Shown: positions 1-8,465 of the stretch, in pieces
Layout of the letters: every line of letters starts with the position of its first letter
Position numbering within the stretch: the first letter of the stretch is position 1
Source: Corallochytrium limacisporum
Taxonomy: Eukaryota > Opisthokonta
Direction: 5' to 3'
Length of the DNA stretch: 21,474 bases
Assembly (NCBI GenBank): GCA_002811645.1
Contig: PDIP01000101.1
Coordinates: 57,036-78,509 of the forward strand
Notes under the pieces: generated by a model
Told to the model about the DNA's origin: nothing
Database searches by the model: none
The model's input: the letters and a program-made list of their open reading frames with translations, nothing else
Made by a program: the position numbers and the translations under genes

Positions 1-660
1 CGGAAGACGGAATGGCAAACCTACACAGCCACATACAGCGGATCAGGAATGGCGATCATATGGCCGGGGGGGGAACAAACCCAGCCCTAAGAATCAACCC
101 TGACAAGCAACTCTGAAAGCTCGATTATGGTACCTACCATTTCGACAATGGCACTGGTGCGATACACACTTCTCAAATTTGACGTCATGTTCCACTGAAG
201 CCAAACAAAACTCAGATGGTGACTGCAGCAGGATATCGTCTTGGACACATTCAATAAATATGAACGAAATTCAATGAATGATGGATGTGGCATTGTTTTC
301 GTGAATACAATGGATTTTTAATGGTGTCGGCGATTTCATTTCACCTATTCCAAGAGAGTGCAAGCCTTCTTCTCGTCGCCATCGGATTAACAGCGCCTAT
401 AGACTAGATCTGTCCACTGTCAATTTATCAGCGTGGACCCGTCCTTACGCCCTCTACCACATATTGCAACATGTGACAGACTGACTAGAGCAAAATGCGA
501 CAGCAGTAGGATACATGCAGCTGCGCACATTTGTAGGTGATCTGAAAATAATCACACATCTTGACTATACCGACCATTTATTATCGCTTTCCATTTGTGC
601 CAGATATCGTGGAGTGCACGCACATCCATGAGATCACCCCCGTCCAAAAAGGCTTAAAAA
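1..660. other. Non-coding left flank
   Basis: I see no credible gene here. The region holds a G8 tract at 66-73 and one copy (about 100-470) of a diverged repeat whose partner lies near 4850-5200. The short reading frames present have no recognisable domain and are interrupted in the partner copy. The stretch lies downstream of the minus-strand sedolisin locus, so part of it could be 3' untranslated sequence. Confidence 0.5.
100..470. repeat. Diverged dispersed repeat, copy A
   Basis: By eye this stretch aligns with about 4850-5200 in the same orientation. Shared words include CCACTGAAGCCA (A near 191, B near 4926), GTGAATACAATG against ATGAATACAATA, GCAAGCCTTC followed by CATCGGAT, and ATCAGCGTG. 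The words occur in the same order with small indels. Identity is partial and the ends are uncertain. Neither copy keeps a common long reading frame. Each copy lies just 3' of a minus-strand protein gene, sedolisin for A and the katanin-like gene for B. What the element is remains unknown. Confidence 0.6.
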
Positions 661-815
661 CTACGCCCTCCTTGTATCCGGTTGATGGCTATTGCGCGTA
701 CTTCTTTTCACAAATTCAGCCATGATCGGGAAATTAGGAGTACCCACACCAGTGACAGGGCCAAACCAAAACGGCAACGTTGATGATGCTGGAAACCAAA
801 TGGAGCTGAACCAAA
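661..815 (-). pseudogene. Remnant of a second sedolisin C-terminus
   Basis: The minus-strand frame ending at 661 reads a PVTGVGTPNFP segment followed by MAEFVK. It closely matches the PVTGLGTPNFP plus MSAYVA end of the intact sedolisin next to it (about 898-967). The two copies are about 198 bp apart. The match continues weakly upstream at DNA level (an AACG..GCCG block), but there the frame is shifted by one base, so the copy is broken. In S53 peptidases this segment carries part of the C-terminal calcium site; the Asp of the usual GWDPVTG is missing here (FGPVTG). The likeliest reading is the tail of a decayed tandem duplicate. An alternative 3' terminal exon of the neighbouring gene is possible but less likely given the frameshift. 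Confidence 0.6.
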
Positions 816-847
816 CAACGCGGGCCGGAGAAAGACTGACCCTCTCA

Positions 848-2668
848 TTAGAAACTAAGGTCGGCGCTCCGTCTGCTGCTGGCAGTAGTGCTCTGGGCAA
901 TGCTCGCGACGTAAGCAGACATAGCCGGGAAGTTCGGAGTCCCCAGGCCGGTGACAGGGTCCCAACCCGGTGCCGCGTTAAAGCCAGAACAGGGAGAATC
1001 GGGGTTCTTGCCAGACACGATGTCTGTGAACGCGTTGGGTGCCTCAGTCTTCATCTGATACAGCAACGGGTTCAGGAAACCGAGCGTACTGCCTCCGTTC
1101 GCAATGCTCACATCGTTCAGCAAAGTAATAATACCGGCAGTAGTTGGAGTCGAACACGACGTACCGTCAAGAAGGACGGATTGTCCGTCTAAGATGATTT
1201 CAAAAAAGGTGGAGAAAGCGGAAAGGTCAGGGAAGGCACGACCAGCGTTGTTGAACTGACGAGAAGGCGGGAGACTGATGGAGCTGTCCAGGTACGCGTT
1301 CACATGGTCATTCTGGTAGTCCATTCTTGAAAACTCGTTGCTGAAGCCACCGCCAGAGCCAGTCCAGGCCTCAGACGAACCGTCAGTGCCGCCAACGGTG
1401 GTTACATATGGAGAGCTGGCCGGGAATGAAGGGTCTTGCTTACCCCCGACACAACCTACACCACTGTCGCCAGACGCCACCAGAACAGTGCGACCAGTCG
1501 TGCCAAGCTTCATGAACTGGACGTTAGCTGCGTCCATGTTCTCCCACTCACTTGATGATTCTGAGAATCCGTAGCTCATCGACAGAACCTTTGGAGCGTC
1601 GTCGCCACTTTCATCCACTGTATTGGCCCATTCAAGCAGATTGAAGAAATCTTTTTGGTAGAATACCCATGTCTCACAGCCTTGGCAACTGCTCGTGATG
1701 TACTGGACGTCCAGATTCGCTTCGTCTTGAGGGTTGGATGGATCGTTTGCCGGGCCAATTACCTTTTTGATGGGATTGGAAGTGACGTCGAACATAGACT
1801 GGAACTGCGCCAAATCTGAAACGGAGAAAAACTCATCGTTTTCGCCATCAAAGAAGGATGCAACTGCCTGTTTGGATACCTGGGGCGCGCTAGGTGTGAT
1901 CTGGTATTCTGAGAGGATCGCAGCTGGCGTGATCGGGTTGTTGAAACCGGGCGTACCGGCGAACCTTCGACGATCGTCATCAGGGTTGGAAAGTTGGGCT
2001 TTGAAAGGTCTGTAGTCAACCAGCATCAGCCCAGAAACGTCGCTCAGTGCCGCAGACACCTCGTCCGGAACATTGTACTCCAACGTGCGGATAATCTTGC
2101 TGTGTTGGTTGGGAGGTCGGTAGTAATTGAACTTCGCATTAAAGGCTTTCTTGGCCTCGCCAACAGACATGTGCACGGTAATCAGGTCCTCAGCAAGATT
2201 CTTGGAGATACTGTCGCAGGCAAAGCCTTGGAGCCAGCTCTCCACGACATCGATATGAACCTGCTGGGGCCGTACCAAATCAGCCACTTCGTTCACATTA
2301 AGATATTGCTGGTAATTCGGGCTCTTCGGGTTACTGACATCTTGTAGAGTTGCCTCCAGCTTTGCAACGTTCTGATTCTTCAGAGCGAAAATCACCTTCA
2401 CCTGTTCATTTTCTTCGTCCTCCACCTCACCGAGGTCCGTCCATCCGGATGGCATTTCGTGACGCTTAGTCTTGAGGCGATGGGAATTGACTCTCGCTTC
2501 AATGGGCAGATCAAGACTGCTCAGACCTCCTTGAGCAGGAACCTCCGCAAGCGGCTGTTCATTGCTGTCCTCGTCAGCAAAGTCAAGGTTAACTTGCCGG
2601 CGGCCGTGCACAGGGGCAACGATCTCAGCCTGGGCATTGCCCAGACCAACTGCTTCATAAACTTCCAT
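848..2668 (-). CDS. Sedolisin-family (S53) serine-carboxyl peptidase, pro-kumamolisin/TPP1-like
   Basis: Sedolisins are acid endo- or tripeptidyl-peptidases made as proenzymes. From the chosen start (606 aa), residues of about 85-225 match the pro-kumamolisin activation domain and about 248-595 the S53 catalytic domain. All key residues are visible: Glu316 and Asp320 in EANLDVQYI, the oxyanion Asp401 in ASGDSGVGC, and the nucleophile Ser504 in GTSCSTP. The C-terminal calcium-site segment GWDPVTGLG is also present. I chose ATG 2668 because it sits in an ACCATGG context below a TATTTAAA box at 2763-2770. The frame stays open to an ATG at 2839, but those extra 57 residues look non-conserved. Neither start gives an obvious signal peptide, although the family is normally secreted or lysosomal, so an upstream signal exon may have been missed. 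A broken copy of the C-terminus lies immediately downstream. Confidence 0.9.
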   Translation of the reverse strand: MEVYEAVGLGNAQAEIVAPVHGRRQVNLDFADEDSNEQPLAEVPAQGGLSSLDLPIEARVNSHRLKTKRHEMPSGWTDLGEVEDEENEQVKVIFALKNQNVAKLEATLQDVSNPKSPNYQQYLNVNEVADLVRPQQVHIDVVESWLQGFACDSISKNLAEDLITVHMSVGEAKKAFNAKFNYYRPPNQHSKIIRTLEYNVPDEVSAALSDVSGLMLVDYRPFKAQLSNPDDDRRRFAGTPGFNNPITPAAILSEYQITPSAPQVSKQAVASFFDGENDEFFSVSDLAQFQSMFDVTSNPIKKVIGPANDPSNPQDEANLDVQYITSSCQGCETWVFYQKDFFNLLEWANTVDESGDDAPKVLSMSYGFSESSSEWENMDAANVQFMKLGTTGRTVLVASGDSGVGCVGGKQDPSFPASSPYVTTVGGTDGSSEAWTGSGGGFSNEFSRMDYQNDHVNAYLDSSISLPPSRQFNNAGRAFPDLSAFSTFFEIILDGQSVLLDGTSCSTPTTAGIITLLNDVSIANGGSTLGFLNPLLYQMKTEAPNAFTDIVSGKNPDSPCSGFNAAPGWDPVTGLGTPNFPAMSAYVASIAQSTTASSRRSADLSF

Positions 2669-2762
2669 GGTGAATGTGTCTTCTACAAAGTAGCTTGAGC
2701 TTGCATGGAAAAGCACAGTGCTATGACTTATGGAGTCGATCTTTTGACCCGGATCCGCATCC

Positions 2763-2770
2763 TTTAAATA
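2763..2770 (-). promoter_or_regulatory. TATA-like box upstream of the sedolisin gene
   Basis: The minus strand reads TATTTAAA, about 95 bases upstream of the ATG at 2668. This position suits a core promoter with a short 5' leader and supports the 2668 start over 2839. There is no direct evidence of transcription. Confidence 0.35.
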
Positions 2771-3226
2771 GCAACTGTCCAGATATGAGCTGTTTCTTCT
2801 GGCCACCCAGGAATTTCTCTTTGCTGGAGTCCTTGACATGTGACAAGCTGCTCACGTCCGTTGAACATGTCATCACCGACCGCTTTGCAGAAACCGTTCA
2901 CTCGATGTGGCTACCACGTTGAGTTTTGTTGGTTGCGGCCGGGCGGTTGTTACAAACGGCACGGAATCTGTTGTGAATTGGTCGCGGGTGATGACGGAGC
3001 ACACGAAACTGCCTCCCAATTTGAAATTTGCCGGCGTACAGAACAGAGGCTCTCACGAGACTCACTAACGAAGGACATGATCATGATCAACGGGCTCTCT
3101 TTGCTGAAAATATTCTTGTCAACGTAGCCCTCCGGATGCTGCGCACGGATATGTAATGTCGCTCTACTGTAATTAACACAAGACTGTTGTGGACGGACTG
3201 TACTTGGAAAGAGACTTCTCAGAGAG

Positions 3227-3245
3227 CTTCCCGGATACCGGGAAG
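3227..3245. repeat. Perfect hairpin, 8-bp stem with ATA loop
   Basis: CTTCCCGG and CCGGGAAG flank the loop ATA with no mismatch. It lies about 560 bases upstream of the sedolisin start codon and is not inside a recognised gene. The same CCGG-ATA-CCGG core recurs at 3467-3479. Confidence 0.7.
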
Positions 3246-3451
3246 TTAATTCAGTCCCCTTTGCCTTGTGAGAGCACGTCAAATGTGCGAGTCTTCACCA
3301 GGGCCCAGAACGGTGCCAAAGGCTGTGACATCGCTTGTTTCCACCTCTTGCTGGAAGGGGAGAGAGGGGGGGAAGGAACGACTGTGAGCGCGGTTTCTTC
3401 ACCCAATGCCCCGATTTGACATACCACCCCAACAGCCAGTCACCTGTTTCA

Positions 3452-3497
3452 CACCCAAAGGGTGATCCGGGATACCCGGCCCCTTGGTCCCGGGCCG
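3452..3497. repeat. Cluster of three adjacent hairpins
   Basis: Three perfect short inverted repeats lie end to end within 46 bases: CACCC-AAA-GGGTG (3452-3464), CCGGG-ATA-CCCGG (3467-3479) and CGGCCC-9 nt-GGGCCG (3477-3497). The last two overlap by three bases, so they would be alternative folds. The role is unknown. Confidence 0.6.
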
Positions 3498-4183
3498 TTT
3501 ACGACGATGATTGGAGCCCTCGAGACCGCAAATGATGGAGTGTGTAATACTTCTTTGTTGATGCAATGTCTCATACGACTGGAGTTAGCGTATTTAACAG
3601 ATGGAACGTCAAATAACTGCCATTTCCGGCCGTTCTGGACCTCGGTAGGCCTTAATAGGGCCCAAGACCCACCAAAAAATCTCGTCCCTAGACTGCATAC
3701 GCATTCAACGGCAGTTCTGGAGAAACCCGGGGACAATGACAGTGGTGGCAACACAGCCGTGACAGCACAACTTGGGAATGTACTGCGCCACAGGTTAAGA
3801 AAAGTCGGCAATGTTTGTAATTACAACGCCCATGTGTTTGTGTGTACCACCGGTACGTACTCAGGATCAACAAATCTTCCGCTGCAAGAGCAGAAAATTA
3901 AAAATAGAGATTGCTATGTTTTTGGTTTTGTATGGACGACAAATGTATTCTGCCACATCTCTACGGCGGGGGGGGCCTGGACGTTTTCGCTCGCTGCATC
4001 GGGACTGCTACCAAAAACTCGAAACCTCCAGGCAGTCAATAGGCAGGGCGCGGTACGGCGCTTTGACTGTGTGCCACTCAAGGTCAATTCACACACTACA
4101 GACAATATAGGGACCAAACACCTTTGGTATTTCTTTACAAAGTGCCAAGGGGGTGTGCACGGTGCTTTGCGCCGCTTCAAGTT

Positions 4184-4506
4184 TCGTGCCCAGAAGACAT
4201 TCCTGGGCGTTGGTGATGGAGGAGATCTCGACGAGTTACATTCTACCAGCCTTCCTCTTCGCACTCTGCCGTTGTCCCCATTGGTAACAATTCGTTTGTT
4301 GATGTCTTCAATGGCTTTTCAAACGCCCACAGGATCATTTCGCGATCAATTCGTACCATGAGCACAGGCATAAACCCGCATAACTTAAGCATACAACAAA
4401 CTCAGCTCATGAGCTTTGCCTGGACAACTGAATACTTGGAATACACGGCGGACAATAAGTGTAAGAGTCCGGGATTTCCGGCAGTGTCCACGGGTGTGAT
4501 ATATTG
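4184..4506 (+). pseudogene. Possible frameshifted fascin-like (beta-trefoil) fragment
   Basis: One frame reads FLGVGDGGDLDE followed by a short run ending in LP (about 4199-4260). An overlapping frame then reads VVPIGNNSFVDVFNGFSNAHR (about 4268-4330) and stays open to a stop near 4506. In fascin-like beta-trefoil repeats, a loop of the form RFL...GDLD...LP is followed by ERFxVVPxGNN and a hydrophobic-N motif, so the two halves could be one module split by a frameshift. This is a weak resemblance judged by eye; chance similarity is quite possible. I assign no function. Confidence 0.2.
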
Positions 4507-4710
4507 AATGTACGGGCATCAAACCGGTGTCAAGTGATTTTCGCTGGCTACCATCTTTACGGTCAGGCGGGGGAACCGAAGAGATTACTTTGCGCCTGAA
4601 GAAGAACTGGGACTGACAGATAGGTAACACGTACCCCGATTATGGAAGTGCGCGCATGACAGGATGCGGGATTTTTTGATAGTGGCCACCGAAAGGAATA
4701 AATGGATGGA

Positions 4711-4729
4711 CCCCCCCAGGGGGGGGGGG
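4711..4729. repeat. C7-A-G11 homopolymeric inverted tract
   Basis: Seven C, one A, then eleven G form an uninterrupted self-complementary tract in otherwise mixed-composition intergenic DNA. Similar tracts occur at 12867-12887, 20810-20832 and 21230-21251. Confidence 0.7.
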
Positions 4730-4849
4730 TGTTGCAGGAAGCCAGGAAAGCTCGTGGACCGGTGCAGCTTGTGAAGGACGCTGGGTATGCAGGGGGCCGG
4801 AGCAGCAATAGCTCGAAGAGAACAACATTCCCAAGCATTTTATCCGCAG

Positions 4850-5200
4850 GATGTTTTAGCAGTTCAATTCGTTGTTATGATGGCATTCCGGGCATTGCAT
4901 TTTTGGCACTTGACACGATGTTTCCCACTGAAGCCAGACACCACTCAACAGTGACAGCAGAACGACGTATGGTCTTGGTCACAACCAGTTGTTGCGAATG
5001 GATTCTAATGAATTTTCGATGCCATATGAATACAATACCTATGATGAATACTTTGGGGTGGTGTAATTTTGTAAACTAAGACTGCAAGCCTTCGCCACGC
5101 TCATCGGATGACACCGGAGATAGTGCCAAATCCCACCACTCGCAATGGTATCAGCGTGCCCAGCCCTTGACCTACACAACGACACGTATTGTACCGACGA
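4850..5200. repeat. Diverged dispersed repeat, copy B
   Basis: This is the partner of the repeat at about 100-470, in the same orientation and with the same order of shared words. It ends about 80 bases before the 3' end of the katanin-like gene. Similarity beyond about 5200 is too weak to call. No long frame is shared between the two copies. Confidence 0.6.
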
Positions 5201-5276
5201 TCGGGTTTATTGGTTCTGTAGATACAACTGCACGCTTGTATGCTAATTACCGAAATGCTCATGTCCGTTTAGACAA

Positions 5277-6567
<1,291 letters not shown>

Positions 6568-6827
6568 GATGCCCGCACCACCTGTCCCAAGAGAAACCAG
6601 TCCGCCACTTCTCACTTGAGTTGAATGGGACGACAGTGTGCAATGTCGGGCTTTACGTGAGCACGGGTCTCCATTGCCCCCTCCCTTACCTGTTCGGACG
6701 CAGGTGGCTGTAAGCCTGCTGTGGCTGTCGCGTTTCCCGTCCGTCGGTCTCCGCCGCGGGTTCCATTTTCTAGCGCTTCTTGGTGTGGTGCAGAAGGAAA
6801 AGTGGGCGCCAAAGGTGAGACGCCCTT

Positions 6828-6849
6828 GGGAAGGGGGAGAGGGGAGGGG
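6828..6849 (+). other. Quadruplex-capable G tract
   Basis: G3-AA-G5-AGA-G4-A-G4 on the plus strand satisfies the standard four-tract pattern with loops of one to three bases. It lies in the divergent region about 620 bases upstream of the RPN12 start codon. Confidence 0.6.
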
Positions 6850-7315
6850 CCGGTGGCGTACCAGGGTACTCCCAGTAGGGTCACCCACACCCACACCCCC
6901 TTCCTCCAACCCTACCAAGCGGAAAAGGGGGAGGGCGACAGGCGGCCTTTACCTGGGTGAGCCTGGCGTGTGGGGGAGGGGAGCTGACGGGCTGCTTCCC
7001 TTCCCCTGGAATTGGCCTGGGGTTGGGTCCCCTTTACGGGCCCTCTACCCCTCCCCGGGGGGCCGACCAATGTTTTGTCTTTGGGACCGACTAGAAGCGC
7101 CGTGATGGAGCGGAGGGGGGTGGGGGGCCCCTGTAGGTTCAGCGGTGGGACCGCTTGCAAACGATCATTTCCGACAATGGTCCTTCCGGAACATGCAGCC
7201 TTGGAACACGCGTAAGATTGATTTTGATTTTAACGGCTATCGTAGCGTCTACAATTTTTGACCCTTTGGTTGGCACCAACTTTGGGGCTCATTTGGTATT
7301 TCAAGTCCGCCGACT

Positions 7316-7355
7316 GAGATAAGCTATTGGTGTTCGGAATCAATTGGCTTATCTC
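7316..7355. promoter_or_regulatory. Inverted pair of GATA sites upstream of RPN12
   Basis: GAGATAAGC (7316-7324) and GCTTATCTC (7347-7355) are perfect inverted copies. Each contains AGATAAG, a full WGATAR consensus for GATA zinc-finger factors. An inner ATTG/CAAT pair extends the dyad. The element ends about 110 bases upstream of the RPN12 start codon, a promoter-proximal position. Binding is inferred only; the sequence could also fold as a hairpin. Confidence 0.5.
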
Positions 7356-7465
7356 CATGATGCACACGTCATCCCGGTTTACATGCACGTTTTGAGTGTT
7401 TTGGTAGTAGAAACGGGGAGAAAAAGAAAACAGTGCCAGAAACTTAATTTAAGAAGATTGCACTC

Positions 7466-8248
7466 ATGGCGTTCCAGGACGCGCTCAAGCAATATGAAGA
7501 GCTCAAGAAAGAATGGTCCAGTGGCAAGGACTTGAAGAAGACCGGGACCCTGCTCGAAGAGCTGAAAATAGCTCTTATGGAAGTACAATATCTACCTACT
7601 GAAGGCGAAGCTAAACAACAGGAGCTACTCTTGGCTCGTGAAGTTCTGGAAATTGGAGCGCAGTGGGGCGTCGCGTCGGGAGATTTGGACGCTTTTGAAC
7701 GCTACATGGCACAACTTGACACATACTATCGGGACTACGCCGGTCAGATGCCCGAGTCTGCGCACATGCGCCATCTCCAGGGACTGAAGCTGTTGTACCT
7801 GTTGGCCAAGAATCGCATTGCCGACTTCCACACGGAGTTGGAACTGCTGGACCCAAGTCTGCTGCAGGACAACGTGTACATTAAGTACCCTGCCCAATTG
7901 GAGCGCTATCTTATTGAAGGCTCATACAACAAAATTCTTATGGCCTCAGACAAGGTTCCGGATCCTAGCTACAAGTCATTCCTCTCCACACTCACAGAGA
8001 CCATCCGCGTGGAAATTGCAGATTGTCTGGAGTATGCGTACGACAAGATGACAAAGAGCGACGCACAGAAAGTGCTCTTCCTCGACAATAAGAAGGACCT
8101 GGAGGCCATTGCGGCATCACGAAACTGGACCAGCAGTGGCACTGAGTACGTCTTTCCTCCCAAGGAGCAAACTAGTGGTCATGTGAATCCCAAACAGCTG
8201 CAGCAGCAGACCCTCTCCTATGCCAAGGAGCTAGAGCGGATCATTTAA
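7466..8248 (+). CDS. RPN12: 26S proteasome lid subunit RPN12 (PSMD8)
   Basis: RPN12 is the last subunit incorporated into the 19S lid; its addition licenses lid-base joining. The 260-residue frame is the usual length for the family and is uninterrupted. It has the N-terminal helical-repeat region (YEELKKEW, LKIALMEVQYLP) and the family block LPAREVLEIGA-type with a DLDAFERYMAQLDTYY helix. The C-terminal PCI half carries EGSYNKIL, the SFLSTLTETIRVEIADCLE helix and DAQKVLFL. The C-terminus is a Gln-rich helix ending ELERII. ATG 7466 is the first in frame and aligns with the family N-terminus. The gene is divergent from the katanin-like locus and convergent with the S9-like hydrolase gene (217 bp between stops). 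A second lid subunit, RPN9, lies about 10 kb to the right. Confidence 0.95.
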   Translation: MAFQDALKQYEELKKEWSSGKDLKKTGTLLEELKIALMEVQYLPTEGEAKQQELLLAREVLEIGAQWGVASGDLDAFERYMAQLDTYYRDYAGQMPESAHMRHLQGLKLLYLLAKNRIADFHTELELLDPSLLQDNVYIKYPAQLERYLIEGSYNKILMASDKVPDPSYKSFLSTLTETIRVEIADCLEYAYDKMTKSDAQKVLFLDNKKDLEAIAASRNWTSSGTEYVFPPKEQTSGHVNPKQLQQQTLSYAKELERII

Positions 8249-8465
8249 GGCATGTTTATCTGAAGGTTTGAAGTATCAAAACGCAAAGCAATGGACACAA
8301 AGAGCACCCTTATTATTGCACACTCTTCCAACCGGACTGAAAATGTAGTAGACGCCAATACATGATGTAAGAAAGAATTCTGCCTTGTGAAAACTGGTAA
8401 TTTATACACTAATAATTTCTTGACGCGAAGATGTGTTGTGCCTTGTGATTGGCACACAGACACGA

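Larger units (their letters stand above)
2840..4850. other. Intergenic region without a confident gene
   Basis: About 2 kb separate the sedolisin start from repeat copy B. The stretch holds several short hairpins (3227-3245, 3452-3497), a purine-rich G tract at 3357-3372, a G8 tract at 3968-3975 and a C7-A-G11 inverted tract at 4711-4729. A 299-codon plus-strand frame (3462-4361) is unusually long for chance but is unlike any family I know. Its end, together with an overlapping frame, faintly resembles a fascin-type beta-trefoil (see the separate entry). Confidence 0.5.
6568..7465. other. Divergent upstream region between KATNAL2-like and RPN12
   Basis: This region separates two divergently oriented genes. 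It has a G-rich tract at 6828-6849 with quadruplex potential, CCCACA-type repeats near 6880-6900, a CCCCTCCCCGGGGGG tract at 7048-7062, and an inverted pair of GATA sites at 7316-7355. A strong 5' splice consensus (CAG then GTAAGG on the minus strand, boundary 6690/6689) could mark a 5' exon of the katanin-like gene, but the frame before it shows no LisH or other known domain. The open frames here are GC-rich chance frames. Confidence 0.5.

Noticed and set aside
3462-4361. A 299-codon plus-strand frame as an intact gene
   Set aside because: It is long for chance, but the composition looks unlike a folded protein, no family is recognised, and the only family-like segment continues in a different frame. 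I kept it only as a possible relic.
6878-6903. CCCACACCCACACCC repeats as telomere-like sequence
   Set aside because: The stretch is short, internal and part of a general low-complexity region between two genes.
6638-7160. Overlapping 80-155 codon frames on both strands
   Set aside because: They lie in G/C-rich low-complexity DNA with few stop codons, are Pro/Gly/Arg-rich, and show no domain.
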